A stretch of 64,000 nt of DNA from Amycolatopsis rubida. GTDB taxonomy: Bacteria; Actinomycetota; Actinomycetes; Mycobacteriales; Pseudonocardiaceae. The position numbers were made by a program, and so were the translations under genes. This document shows positions 24,366 to 33,526 of this stretch, piece by piece (the first letter of the stretch is position 1; every line of letters starts with the position of its first letter). The stretch spans positions 124,001-188,000 of the forward strand of contig NZ_FOWC01000013.1 of assembly GCF_900115345.1 (NCBI RefSeq), in the 5' to 3' direction. The notes beneath the pieces are model-generated. The model had not been told where the DNA came from and searched no databases. It saw only the letters and a list, made by a program, of their open reading frames with translations.

Positions 24366-25627
24366 GACGACTCCTCGACAGCGGTACGGCGCGGATTGAA
24401 GACCCAGCCCCGCAGCAGCAGGAAACGGAGCACCGTGGCGGCGAGGTTCGCCAGCACGAGCACGGTCGTCTCCAGGGCGAGGCCGGGATGGGTGGTGTGG
24501 TTGAGCAGGGCGAGCGAACCGCTGGTCAGCGCCAGGCCGAGGCCGAACACGATCAGCCCTTCGAACTGGTGCCGGCCGGCTCCGGCCCGGCCGCGGACGC
24601 CGAACGTCACCCGCCGGTTCACCGCGGTGTTCGCGATCGCGGTGACGAGCAGCGCGGTGAAGTTGGCCGCCTGCGCGCCGACCATGGTCCGCAGCAGCAG
24701 GAAAAGCAGCAGGTACGCGACGGTGCTGGCGACGCCGACCGCGGCGAACCGCACGAGTTGTTTGACCAGGCTCGGGGACACTCCGGGGGCCTGGACGCCG
24801 ATCGGTTCGCGGCCGAGCTGTGCGCGCAGCCGGTGCACGGGGATCTCGCCGGTGAAGGTCGCCCGGGTGACCCTGGCGATGCCTTTGAGGTCGGCGGTGG
24901 CGGTCGCGACGAGGTCGACCGACGAGTCCGGGTCGTCGACCCAGTCCACCGGCACCTCGTGGATCCGCAGCCCGGCGCGCTGGGCGAGCACGAGCAGTTC
25001 GGTGTCGAAGAACCATCCGGTGTCGCGCACGTGGGGGAGCAGCGCGCGGGCGACGTCGGCGCGGATCGCCTTGAACCCGCATTGCGCGTCGGAGAATCTC
25101 GCCGCGAGCGTGCCGCGGAGGAGCAGGTTGTAGCAGCGGGAGATGAACTCGCGCTTCGGCCCGCGGACCACGCGGGCGCCGCGGGCGAGGCGGCTGCCGA
25201 TCGCGACGTCCGAATGTCCGGACAGCAACGGCGCGACGAGCGGGTCCAGCGCGGCCAGATCGGTGGACAGGTCCACGTCCATGTAGGCCAGCACGGCGGC
25301 GTCCGAGACGGACCAGACGGCCTGCAGCGCGCGGCCGCGGCCCTTCTCGTCCAGGTGGCGCACCTCGACCTCGGGGAACTCACGGGCCAGTTCCCCGGCC
25401 ACGGCACGGGTTTTGTCGGTGCTCGCGTTGTCCGCGACGGTGATCCGGTACGGGTAGCCGGCCCGTTCGGCGAGGTGCGCCCGCAGTCTGCGGATGCACG
25501 GTTCGAGGTCGGCTTCCTCGTTGTAGACCGGGATGACGACGTCGAGCACGGGATGCGGGCCGCCGAGGCCGACCGGAGTCGTCCCGGGCCGCGGGGCGCC
25601 GCTGCGGGAGGGGGCGGTGGCGTTCAT
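24362..25627 (-). CDS. GT2 glycosyltransferase fused to GtrA-like membrane domain
   Basis: A 421-residue two-domain protein. Residues about 25-265 are a dolichyl-phosphate mannose/glucose synthase-like GT2 domain (VVIPVYNEEADLEPC, the DVDLSTD metal site, QCGFKAIRADVA); residues about 285-405 are four hydrophobic segments of the GtrA type, ending in RGWVFNPRR. It would make a polyprenyl-phosphate sugar and move it across the membrane, which is the donor for the two flanking ArnT-like transferases. Translationally coupled to the next gene (TTGA). Confidence 0.9.
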   Translation of the reverse strand: MNATAPSRSGAPRPGTTPVGLGGPHPVLDVVIPVYNEEADLEPCIRRLRAHLAERAGYPYRITVADNASTDKTRAVAGELAREFPEVEVRHLDEKGRGRALQAVWSVSDAAVLAYMDVDLSTDLAALDPLVAPLLSGHSDVAIGSRLARGARVVRGPKREFISRCYNLLLRGTLAARFSDAQCGFKAIRADVARALLPHVRDTGWFFDTELLVLAQRAGLRIHEVPVDWVDDPDSSVDLVATATADLKGIARVTRATFTGEIPVHRLRAQLGREPIGVQAPGVSPSLVKQLVRFAAVGVASTVAYLLLFLLLRTMVGAQAANFTALLVTAIANTAVNRRVTFGVRGRAGAGRHQFEGLIVFGLGLALTSGSLALLNHTTHPGLALETTVLVLANLAATVLRFLLLRGWVFNPRRTAVEESS

Positions 25628-25697
25628 GATTTCACTGTCGGCCGCCGGGCTTTGGCCACGTTGTGGTGTTCCTGTGCCTGCGCTGTGCGACGCGGAA

Positions 25698-27509
25698 TCA
25701 GGCAGTCAGGTCATAGACGGCGACACCGTCCACTGTGGTCATTTGGTAGTTCTCGGCTACCCACTGCGCGATCTGTTCGGCGGCGTCGCTCCCGCTGCGG
25801 GAGCCGCGCATGGTCATGCCGTCGCCGAGGAAGTAACGGATCTGTCCCTGCCGGAGGTATTGCTGGAACTGCGCGAGCGTCGGATACGGGTCGGTACCGT
25901 TGAATCCGCCCACCGCGAGCACTGGTTTGCCGCTGCCGAGCTGGTAACCGGCGGCATTGTTGGACCCGACGGTCGCCGCGGCCCACCGGTGGTCGCCGGA
26001 CTTCTGCAGCAGTGCGGTCAGATTCGCGCCGGGCAGGGTGGTGCCGAGCAATCCGCCGCCGCCGAACATTTGCCGCGTATTCGGTCCGGCGGACGGGATC
26101 GCGCCGCTGTGCGGGGTCGCCGCGGTGGCGAGGCTGTACGCGCCGGTTCCGGTGAGCAGCACGACCAGCCCCAGCACCGCGGCGATCCGGCCGAAGTGCT
26201 GAACGAAAAACAGTGCGATAGCCGCCAAAAGCCCGAGAACGAGCACGGCCGGGGCCAGCCACGGTTGCCAGGAACTGTTCAGCAGCAGATAGCTCGTCAC
26301 CGTCGTCAGCGCGACTCCGCCGCTCAACAGCCCGACGGCGGCCGGATCGGTGCGGATCCGCCACAACTGGACGGCTGCGGTCCCGACGAGCGCGGCGATC
26401 GCCGGGGCGAGCGCGACGGTGTAGTACGGATGGATGATCCCGCCCATGAAGCTGAACACCGCGGCGGTCACGATGAGCCAGCCGCCCCAGAGCGGCAGCG
26501 AAGCGCGGCTGCGGTCGGTGCGGGGCGCGTAACGGGTGAACCAGAGGCCGGCGCCGAGCGCGAGCACCGCCGCGGGCAGCAGCCACGCGATACCGCCCGC
26601 CATCTCGCTGCCGAACAACCGGAACAGCCCGGTGCTGCCCCAGCCGCCGCCCGGACTTCCGCCGACACTGCCGGTCTCGTCGCCGGTGATGCGGCCGAAA
26701 CCGTTGTAGCCCAAGGTAAGTTCGAGCAGACTGTTGTTCTGCGATCCGCCGATGTACGGTCGGTCCGCGACCGGCCACAACGCCACGACGGCGAGGTACC
26801 AGCCTGCCGAAACCACCACCGCGGCGAGCCCGGCGAGCAAATGCAGCAGACGCTTGCCCAGGGCGATCGGTGCGGCGACGAGGTAGGCGAGGGCGAAAGC
26901 GGGCAGCACGAGGAACGCCTGCAACATCTTGGCGAGGAAGCCGAATCCGATTGCCACACCGGCGAAAACGAGCCATCGAGGGCTGGCCTTCTCGATCGCC
27001 CGCACCGTGCCGTAGGCGGCGGCGATCAGCACCAGCACCAGCAACGCGTCCGGGTTGTTGAAGCGGAAGATCAGCGCCGCCGCCGGGGTGAGGGTGAGCA
27101 CCGCGCCAGCGAGCAATCCCGCAGCCGCACCGGAAGTGCGCCGCACAGTCGCATACAGCAGCCACGTGGAGCCGACACCCAGCAACGCTTGCGGCACCAG
27201 GATGCTCCACGCGTTCACCCCGAACAGCCGCGCGGACAGGCTCATCACCCAGAGCGCGGCTGGCGTCTTGTCCACGGTGATGCCGTTGGCCGCGTCGGTG
27301 GAGCCGAAGAACAACGCTTTCCAGCTCTGCGATCCCGCTTGTGCGGCGGCGGAGTAGAACGCGTTGGCCCAGCCGGAAGCGCTGAGCTCCCACAGATACA
27401 GGGCAGCGGTGGCGACGAGCAGCAGCCCGAGGGACGGGCGCACCCACCTCGGCTCGGCGCGCCGCACTGGCGCGGCGGGAACGGCTGAAGGAGTCGCGAC
27501 TGCGGTCAT
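25698..27509 (-). CDS. GT39/ArnT-like membrane glycosyltransferase (first copy)
   Basis: A 603-residue PMT/ArnT-family protein with about 11-13 hydrophobic segments. Motifs include ITVDKTPAALW in the first loop, RFNNPDALL, FGFLAKMLQAF and MGGIIHPYYTVALAP. The soluble C-terminal region (GSGKPVLAVGGFNGTDPYP...) is shared with the paralogue at 22533, and such regions are normal for the mycobacterial/actinobacterial subgroup. It lies 39 bp after the histidine kinase stop, so the whole set is one operon. Confidence 0.9.
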   Translation of the reverse strand: MTAVATPSAVPAAPVRRAEPRWVRPSLGLLLVATAALYLWELSASGWANAFYSAAAQAGSQSWKALFFGSTDAANGITVDKTPAALWVMSLSARLFGVNAWSILVPQALLGVGSTWLLYATVRRTSGAAAGLLAGAVLTLTPAAALIFRFNNPDALLVLVLIAAAYGTVRAIEKASPRWLVFAGVAIGFGFLAKMLQAFLVLPAFALAYLVAAPIALGKRLLHLLAGLAAVVVSAGWYLAVVALWPVADRPYIGGSQNNSLLELTLGYNGFGRITGDETGSVGGSPGGGWGSTGLFRLFGSEMAGGIAWLLPAAVLALGAGLWFTRYAPRTDRSRASLPLWGGWLIVTAAVFSFMGGIIHPYYTVALAPAIAALVGTAAVQLWRIRTDPAAVGLLSGGVALTTVTSYLLLNSSWQPWLAPAVLVLGLLAAIALFFVQHFGRIAAVLGLVVLLTGTGAYSLATAATPHSGAIPSAGPNTRQMFGGGGLLGTTLPGANLTALLQKSGDHRWAAATVGSNNAAGYQLGSGKPVLAVGGFNGTDPYPTLAQFQQYLRQGQIRYFLGDGMTMRGSRSGSDAAEQIAQWVAENYQMTTVDGVAVYDLTA

Positions 27510-27548
27510 GCGGCCAGCCTCGCGGGATGACCTGGGGCCGGGTTGTGC

Positions 27549-29069
27549 CTACCCTGTGTGCCCGCTGTGGGACTTGCGGTCATTCACGAGCGGCGTCCGC
27601 TGGGCCGGGACCGCGATCGGCAGCCGCACCTCGAATTCCGTCCGGCCTTGGCGGCTGCGCATCGCGATGGCGCCGTGGTGGGCGGTCACCACGGCGGACG
27701 CGATCGCCAGGCCGAGCCCGGTCGAACCGGCTGCCCGCGACCGTGAGGAGTCGCCGCGGGCGAAGCGTTCGAACACCGCTGGCTGCAACTGCGGCGGGAT
27801 GCCCGGGCCGTTGTCGGTCACGGTCACTACGGCGCTTCCGTCCGCGGATCGGGTGAGTGCGGTGACGACCGTGCTGCCGGGCGGCGTGTGGACGCGGGCG
27901 TTCGCGAGCAGGTTCGCCAGAACCTGGTGCAGCCGTTGGACATCGCCCAGGACGAGGATCGGTTCGTCCGGCATCGCGAGCTGCCAGACGTGGTGCGGGC
28001 CGGCCACATGCGCGTCGCCGACCGCGTCCGCGACCAACCGGGTCAGGTCGACTTCGGCGACGTCCAGCGGACGGCCGGCGTCCAGGCGGGCGAGCAGGAG
28101 GAGGTCTTCGACGAGCGCGGTCATCCGGTCCGCTTCGGACTCGATCCGGGTCATCGAATGCGCGACATCCGGTGGGGCGTGGCTGCCGGACCGTCCGGCG
28201 AGTTCGGCGTAACCGCGGATGGCGGCGAGCGGCGTGCGCAGTTCGTGGCTGGCGTCGGCGACGAAGCGGCGGACGCGCAGTTCGCTGGCGTGCCGGGCTT
28301 CGAGGGCGGAGGAGATGTGGCCGAGCATGTGGTTCAGCGCCGCGCCGACCTGGCCGACTTCAGTGCGGGGGTCGGTGTCCTGGGCGGGGACTCGGACGGA
28401 CAGGTCGACGTCGCCTCGGTCCAGCGGGAGTTCGGAGACTCGGGAGGCGGTTTCCGCGACGCGTTCCAGCGGGCGGAGGGTTCGGCGGACGGCGAAGGCG
28501 CCCAGGAACGCTGCGCCGGTTACTCCGGCGGCGGCTACTCCGAAGAGGATCAGGCCGACGGTCAGGAGCGTTTGCTGCATCGGTGCCAGGGGGACGCCGG
28601 TGATGACTACGCCGTCGGAGACCGGGAACGCGGTGAGGCGGTAGTCGCCGAGGGTGCTGATGGTGCGGGTGTAGGGACGGCCGTTGGCGGGGAGATCTCG
28701 CAGGGCGGCCAGTTCGTCGGGGTTCAGTGCGACGCGTTGGCCGTGCGGGGACAGCCAGCCGCCGGTGCCGTTCGTGCCGTCCGGGGAGAAGCGGGCGGTG
28801 ACTGTGCCCGCGCCTTGTCCCGGGGCGTCCAGGAGGTTGCGTTCGCTGCCGGGAGGGCCGGGGTGGGTGGCGAAGTCCAGGGCGCGGGCGGTGGCTGCGG
28901 AGAGCTGGGTGTCGGTTTGGGTCATCAGGAAGGCGCGGAGGGCGAATTCGCTGATTACGCCGATAGTCAGGCAGACCAGGGAGAGGAGGATTACTACGGA
29001 GACGGTCAGTTTGGTGCGCAGGGATTGCCGGGCCGGGTGGGCGGCGGCGAACCTTGCGCGGAAGCTCAT
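27549..29069 (-). CDS. Orphan sensor histidine kinase
   Basis: A 506-residue membrane kinase. TM1 spans about residues 21-42, an external sensor region follows to about 165, TM2 about 166-192, HAMP to about 250, then the dimerisation/phosphoacceptor helix FVADASHELRTPLA with His275, and the ATPase domain (N-box LANLLANARVHTP, DNGPGIPP, TGLGLAIA). OmpR-type response regulator genes normally stand directly upstream; here none is found, and a repeat element lies there instead. It heads the GT39-GT2-GT39 operon. Confidence 0.9.
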   Translation of the reverse strand: MSFRARFAAAHPARQSLRTKLTVSVVILLSLVCLTIGVISEFALRAFLMTQTDTQLSAATARALDFATHPGPPGSERNLLDAPGQGAGTVTARFSPDGTNGTGGWLSPHGQRVALNPDELAALRDLPANGRPYTRTISTLGDYRLTAFPVSDGVVITGVPLAPMQQTLLTVGLILFGVAAAGVTGAAFLGAFAVRRTLRPLERVAETASRVSELPLDRGDVDLSVRVPAQDTDPRTEVGQVGAALNHMLGHISSALEARHASELRVRRFVADASHELRTPLAAIRGYAELAGRSGSHAPPDVAHSMTRIESEADRMTALVEDLLLLARLDAGRPLDVAEVDLTRLVADAVGDAHVAGPHHVWQLAMPDEPILVLGDVQRLHQVLANLLANARVHTPPGSTVVTALTRSADGSAVVTVTDNGPGIPPQLQPAVFERFARGDSSRSRAAGSTGLGLAIASAVVTAHHGAIAMRSRQGRTEFEVRLPIAVPAQRTPLVNDRKSHSGHTG

Positions 29070-29137
29070 GTCTTGAGCGTGCGGTTCGTCGGTGTGGGGG
29101 CGATGTGTGCTCGCTGTGAGTGGGCTGTGCGGGGGGC

Positions 29138-29321
29138 GGCTCGTCGCCTGGGGGCGACATTGCCGTGGTCGCTGGCGTGGGGCACCCCGAAGCTTGATTG
29201 TGCTGACGGGCGGCGGGTGCTTGTCAAGGCGGGAAAGATGCCTTGACAAGCACCCGCCGCCCGCAGGGGGGCTTCGTATCGGGGTGCGGGGGTGGTGTGG
29301 GTGCCTCGATGGTTGGGTGCG
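29138..29321. repeat. Structured intergenic repeat element, copy A
   Basis: About 180 bp share strong similarity with 53772-53944. In order: a small hairpin GTCGCC-tggg-GGCGAC; GGCACCCCGAAGCTTGA; a 23-bp perfect stem (29208-29230 with 29240-29262) with loop gggaaagat; then GGCTTCG-ATCGGGGTGC, which can pair back with GCACCCCGA to enclose the central hairpin. Compared with copy B, the outer half of the main stem has different bases on both arms that still pair. It sits upstream of the kinase operon where a response regulator would be expected. Confidence 0.85.
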
Positions 29322-29396
29322 TCGGGCTGCGGTGGGTGATGGGTGTGGGCGGGGGTTCGCACGTGGAGCGTGCAGGGGGCTGGTGGCGGTGGGGGG

Positions 29397-29433
29397 CGTG
29401 AGGGAAGCAGGGTCAATGAGGGTGGCCCTCACG
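29397..29433 (-). terminator. CGTGAGGG/CCCTCACG hairpin
   Basis: Eight-base perfect arms (29397-29404, 29426-29433) lie 18 bp past the stop of the minus-strand phosphotransferase gene, so it is its likely terminator. A like hairpin follows repeat copy B at 53963. Confidence 0.55.
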
Positions 29434-29451
29434 GACAGCAAAGCGCGGGGG

Positions 29452-30300
29452 TCAGCCCAGTGAGCGTGCGGCGGCGGTTGCTTGTCCGGCGTAGGACCGT
29501 CCGAACAGGACTGTGTGCACCAGAAGCGGGAAAAGCTGGTGCAGTGCGATCCGCTCCCGGTAACCGTCGGCCAGTGGCGCGACCTCGTCGTAGGCGGCCA
29601 TGATCCGTTCTAACTGCGGGCAGCCGAATAGGTGCAGCATCGCGAGATCGGTCTCCCGGTGTCCGCCGTGCGCGGCGGGGTCGATCAGCACCGCTCCGCC
29701 GGAGTCCCACAGGACATTGCCGCTCCACAAATCACCGTGCAGCCGGGCAGGCGGTTCCGCTGGGCCAGTCACCGACGGGATTCGCGTGCAGGCTCGCTCG
29801 AAGACCGCCGGGTCGAGGATCTCGGAGGCCATCCGTACGTAGGGGAGGATTCGGTACTCCGCGTACCACTCTGGCCACGACTCGCCCGGGGCATTGCGCA
29901 TCGGCGCGGTGCCGATCCAGGCGTCGGTCAAGCCGTCCGGGGGAGGCGCACCGAACGCTGGGGCTCCGGCCGCGTGCAACCGCGCAAGGTTTCGGCCGAA
30001 CTCCTCCGCGTGTGCCGGGGTGCTCTCAGCCACCCGGTCCAGCACCAGCCACGTGTCGTCCGCGCCGTGCACCCGGGGGATCCGTACTGCGTCCGCCTCG
30101 GCGAGCCAGCGCAGTCCGGCCGCCTCGGCTCGGGTCGCGCCGGGAGCGTGGCCGCGTTTCACCACCGTCTCGAACCGGTGGGCGCCATCGGTTAACGCGA
30201 TCTCACTCAGGGCGCCTGAAGCGCCGTGGGAGACCGTCTCGCACCCGGTGAGCCGCGCCGCCGCAGCGGCCGGACCTTCGTTCTGCTGCCCGGAAACCAC
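29452..30300 (-). CDS. Fructosamine kinase/aminoglycoside phosphotransferase-like protein
   Basis: A 282-residue kinase-fold protein. The catalytic loop LHGDLWSGNVLW (about residues 189-200) and the metal-binding LIDPAAHGGHRETDLAML fit the fructosamine kinase family, which phosphorylates ketoamines formed by protein glycation. Residues 44-50 (TVVKRGH) would provide the ATP Lys. Translation starts at GTG 30298-30300. It is monocistronic and divergent from tig. Confidence 0.85.
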   Translation of the reverse strand: MVSGQQNEGPAAAAARLTGCETVSHGASGALSEIALTDGAHRFETVVKRGHAPGATRAEAAGLRWLAEADAVRIPRVHGADDTWLVLDRVAESTPAHAEEFGRNLARLHAAGAPAFGAPPPDGLTDAWIGTAPMRNAPGESWPEWYAEYRILPYVRMASEILDPAVFERACTRIPSVTGPAEPPARLHGDLWSGNVLWDSGGAVLIDPAAHGGHRETDLAMLHLFGCPQLERIMAAYDEVAPLADGYRERIALHQLFPLLVHTVLFGRSYAGQATAAARSLG

Positions 30301-30474
30301 GTCCCGACGCTACGGGCGCGCTGCGACGGCCGCTGATCGGCGCGGATGCGGCAGGTGACCCGCGGCCAGTCTTGTCAACCCTCTGGCCTAGACTCGGATA
30401 TCCCGGTCAGCAGGTGACCGGGGCGGTCCCGAGGGACTGTCCGCCCCCATCGTTTACCGCTCGAGGAGAAGACC

Positions 30475-31866
30475 TTGAAGAGCACCGTCGAGCAGCTCAG
30501 CCCGACGCGAGTGAAGATCAATGTCGAGGTGCCGTTCGACGAGCTCAAGCCGAACTTCGACGCCGCGTACCGGAAGATCGCCCAGCAGGTGCGGGTCCCC
30601 GGTTTCCGTCCCGGCAAGGTCCCCGCTCGCGTCCTGGAAAGCCGGATCGGCCGCGCGCCGGTGCTCGACGAGGTCGTCAACGAGGCCATCCCGGCCAAGT
30701 ACATCGAGGCCGTCCGCGCGGGCGAGGTCCGGACGCTCGGCCAGCCCGAGTTCGAGGTGACCAAGCTCGAGGACCGCGAGGTGCTGGAGTTCAGCGCCGA
30801 GGTCGACGTGCGGCCGGAGATCGAGCTGCCCGACCTCGCCGGCATCGAGATCAGCGTCGACGACGTCGAGACCACCGACGAAGAGGTCGCCGAGCAGCTC
30901 GACGAGCTGCGCGCCCGCTTCGGCACCCTGACCGGCGTCGAGCGCCCGGCCCAGACCGGCGACTTCGTCTCGATCGACCTCTCGGCCTCGGTCGAGGGCA
31001 AGACCGTCGAAGAGGCCTCCACCACCGGCCTGTCCTACGAGATCGGCTCCGGCCAGCTCGTGGACGGCATCGACGAGGCCATCGTCGGCGCGAACGCCGG
31101 CGAGACCAAGGTGTTCACCACCAAGCTGGTCGCGGGCGAGTTCGCCGGCCAGGACGCCGAGGTCACCGTCACCGTGCAGTCGGTCAAGGAGCGCGAGCTG
31201 CCCGAGGCCGACGACGAGTTCGCCCAGCTGGCGAGCGAGTTCGACACGATCGACGAGCTGCGCGAGGACCTGCGCACCCGCCTCGGCCGCGTCAAGACGA
31301 TGCAGCAGGGCGTCCAGGCGCGCGACAAGGTCCTCGAGATCCTCCTGGAGCGCACCGAGGTGCCGTTGCCGGAGAAGGTCGTCGAGGCCGAGATCGAGAA
31401 CCGCAAGCACGACGCGATTCACCCGTTCGACCACGACGAGGAGCAGTTCGCCAAGGCGCTCGAGGCCGAGGGCCGCACCCTCGACGAGTTCAACGCCGAG
31501 GTCAAGGAGGAGTCGGAGAAGGCCGTCCGCACGCAGCTGCTGCTGGACACCATCGCCGACAAGGAGCAGACGTCGGTCAACGACGGCGAGCTCACCGAGC
31601 GGATCATCTACCAGGCGCAGCGCTTCGGCGTCAGCCCGGACGAGTACGTGCAGCGGGCCCAGCAGTCCGGCCAGCTGACCGCGATCTTCGCCGACGTGCG
31701 CCGCGGCAAGGCGCTCGCCTCGGTCGTGCGCGGCACCACGGTGAAGAACGAGTCCGGGTCCGAGGTCGACCTGAGCGAGCTGTTCGGCGCTGACGAGCCG
31801 GACACCGCGGCCTCCGAAGAGGAGACCCAGGTCACCGAAGAAGCGGCGGCGACCCCCGCGGAGTAA
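30475..31866 (+). CDS. tig: Trigger factor (ribosome-associated chaperone, PPIase)
   Basis: A 463-residue trigger factor. The N-terminal ribosome-binding domain includes the signature [14 protein letters not shown] (about residues 42-55); the FKBP-like prolyl isomerase domain follows ([10 protein letters not shown] ... [10 protein letters not shown]), then the helical C-terminal chaperone domain and an acidic Glu/Ala tail. It starts at TTG 30475, 4 nt after GGAGAAG, with the expected [15 protein letters not shown] opening. It leads the conserved tig-clpP1-clpP2-clpX block. A GGGGCGG/CCGCCCC hairpin lies in the leader at about 30419-30450. Confidence 0.96.
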   Translation: MKSTVEQLSPTRVKINVEVPFDELKPNFDAAYRKIAQQVRVPGFRPGKVPARVLESRIGRAPVLDEVVNEAIPAKYIEAVRAGEVRTLGQPEFEVTKLEDREVLEFSAEVDVRPEIELPDLAGIEISVDDVETTDEEVAEQLDELRARFGTLTGVERPAQTGDFVSIDLSASVEGKTVEEASTTGLSYEIGSGQLVDGIDEAIVGANAGETKVFTTKLVAGEFAGQDAEVTVTVQSVKERELPEADDEFAQLASEFDTIDELREDLRTRLGRVKTMQQGVQARDKVLEILLERTEVPLPEKVVEAEIENRKHDAIHPFDHDEEQFAKALEAEGRTLDEFNAEVKEESEKAVRTQLLLDTIADKEQTSVNDGELTERIIYQAQRFGVSPDEYVQRAQQSGQLTAIFADVRRGKALASVVRGTTVKNESGSEVDLSELFGADEPDTAASEEETQVTEEAAATPAE

Positions 31867-31875
31867 AGCTCTGAG

Positions 31876-31917
31876 CGAACTTGGGCGGTGTCAGGCATTC
31901 TGCACCGCCCAAGTTCG
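31876..31917 (+). terminator. Hairpin after tig
   Basis: Perfect 15-bp arms (31876-31890, 31903-31917) with a 12-nt loop start 10 bp past the tig stop. It would separate or attenuate tig from clpP1 transcription. Confidence 0.8.
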
Positions 31918-32009
31918 TTAGGGTCGGTTGCAAGATCTCAAGCATCTGAACACGACAGCGGCGGCGCGGCCCTCCGGCCGGCCCGCCGCCGGTGAAAAGG
32001 CAGGCAGAC

Positions 32010-32615
32010 GTGAAGCAGCACATGCCCGAGGGGCGGACCGGCACCGCGGGGCTCAACCTCACCGACTCGGTGTTCGAGCGGTTGCTCCAGGAGCGCATCG
32101 TCGTTCTCGGCTCCGAGGTCAACGACGAGGTCGCCAACCGGCTCACCGCGCAGCTTCTGCTGCTCGACGCGGACGACTCCGAATCCGACATCCGGTTCTA
32201 CATCAACTCGCCGGGCGGCTCGGTGACCGCCGGGTTCGCGATCTACGACACCATGCAGCTGATCAAGCCGGACGTGGCCACCTACGCGATGGGCATGGCG
32301 GCCTCGATGGGGCAGTTCCTGCTCTCCTCGGGCACCCCCGGCAAGCGCTACGCGCTCCCGCACGCGCGCATCCTGATGCACCAGCCGTCCGCGGGCGTCG
32401 GCGGCACCGCCTCCGACATCGCGATCCAGGCGGACCTGTTCAACAAGTGGAAGCAGGAGCTCGCGAAGATCACCGCCGAGCAGACCGGGCAGACCACCGA
32501 GCAGATCATCAAGGACGGCGACCGCGACCGCTGGTTCACCGCGCAGGAGGCGAAGGACTACGGCTTCGTCGACCACGTGCTGACCCGCGACAGCGGCCTG
32601 ACGTCGAGCAACTGA
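32010..32615 (+). CDS. clpP1: ATP-dependent Clp protease proteolytic subunit ClpP1
   Basis: A 201-residue ClpP. The catalytic triad is visible: Ser99 in GMAASMGQF, His124 in LMHQP and an Asp in the handle-end helix. I prefer GTG at 32010 because AAAAGG lies at a suitable distance upstream; an in-frame GTG at 31992 would add six residues and overlaps that site. It is followed 25 bp later by clpP2; the two subunits form the mixed ClpP1P2 barrel known in actinobacteria, fed by ClpX encoded just downstream. Confidence 0.95.
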   Translation: MKQHMPEGRTGTAGLNLTDSVFERLLQERIVVLGSEVNDEVANRLTAQLLLLDADDSESDIRFYINSPGGSVTAGFAIYDTMQLIKPDVATYAMGMAASMGQFLLSSGTPGKRYALPHARILMHQPSAGVGGTASDIAIQADLFNKWKQELAKITAEQTGQTTEQIIKDGDRDRWFTAQEAKDYGFVDHVLTRDSGLTSSN

Positions 32616-32640
32616 GCCCCGAAGCACACAGGAGAGCATC

Positions 32641-33303
32641 ATGAGCAACTTCCGGCTCCCGGGTGACTTCCGGGCTCCGAATTCCGCACTGTCTCCTCAG
32701 TCGCGGTACATCCTCCCGTCCTACGTCGAGCGCACCAGCTACGGCGTGAAAGAGTCCAACCCGTACAACAAGCTGTACGAGGAGCGGACGATCTTCCTCG
32801 GCGTGCAGGTGGACGACGCGTCGGCCAACGACGTGATGGCCCAGCTGCTGCACCTCGAGCACGAGGACCCGGACCGCGACATCAGCATCTACATCAACAG
32901 CCCGGGCGGGTCGTTCACGTCGCTGATGGCGATCTACGACACCATGCAGTACATCCGCCCGGACATCTCCACCGTGTGCCTCGGCCAGGCCGCTTCGGCC
33001 GCCGCGGTGCTGCTGGCGGCGGGCACGCCGGGCAAGCGCATGGCGCTGCCGAACGCGCGCGTGCTGATCCACCAGCCGGCCACCGAGGGCACCTACGGGC
33101 AGGTCTCGGACCTGGAGATCCAGGCCAACGAGATCCAGCGCGTGCGCCGCCAGATGGAGGTCATCCTGGCGAAGCACACGAACAAGGAACCGGACGAGAT
33201 CAAGGCCGACATCGAGCGGGACAAGATCCTCACCGCCGAAGAGGCCAAGGCCTACGGCCTGATCGACGAGGTGCTCCCGTACCGGAAGGCCTCGGCGAAC
33301 TGA
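32641..33303 (+). CDS. clpP2: ATP-dependent Clp protease proteolytic subunit ClpP2
   Basis: A 220-residue ClpP with the N-terminal propeptide-like extension (residues 1-28) usual for ClpP2. Catalytic Ser119 is in GQAASAAA and His144 in LIHQP. AGGAGAGC precedes the ATG. In operon with clpP1; co-assembly into a ClpP1P2 tetradecamer is established for related species. Confidence 0.95.
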   Translation: MSNFRLPGDFRAPNSALSPQSRYILPSYVERTSYGVKESNPYNKLYEERTIFLGVQVDDASANDVMAQLLHLEHEDPDRDISIYINSPGGSFTSLMAIYDTMQYIRPDISTVCLGQAASAAAVLLAAGTPGKRMALPNARVLIHQPATEGTYGQVSDLEIQANEIQRVRRQMEVILAKHTNKEPDEIKADIERDKILTAEEAKAYGLIDEVLPYRKASAN

Positions 33304-33309
33304 CCGCGA

Positions 33310-33349
33310 CGGGCCGGTGCGCGGCGAATCCGCGACGCGCACCGGCCCG
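33310..33349 (+). terminator. Hairpin after clpP2
   Basis: Perfect 14-bp arms (33310-33323, 33336-33349) with a 12-nt loop, starting 7 bp after the clpP2 stop. Confidence 0.8.
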
Positions 33350-33440
33350 CTGGTCTAGTGTCGGTCGTCGACGTGCCCGAAGACGGTCGGGTGTTCCCGG
33401 CCGCGCCTTCGGACGGGTACCGTCGATGGCAATGCGTGTT

Positions 33441-33471
33441 GGTCCCGGGAACGGCTGGCAGTCCCGGGACC
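33441..33471 (+). promoter_or_regulatory. Hairpin in the clpX leader
   Basis: GGTCCCGGGA (33441-33450) pairs perfectly with TCCCGGGACC (33462-33471) about 55 bp before the clpX start. It may be a leader structure or partial attenuator; the clpX promoter must lie between here and the clpP2 terminator. Confidence 0.45.
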
Positions 33472-33526
33472 GCCAGACAGTGGTGCAGGTGCGTCTCGCG
33501 CACCGGAGGGGACGAGGTCAACGGCC

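Noticed and set aside
30372-30410. A sigma-70 promoter TTGTCA...TAGACT before tig
   Set aside because: The boxes are only 11 bp apart, too close for a normal promoter.
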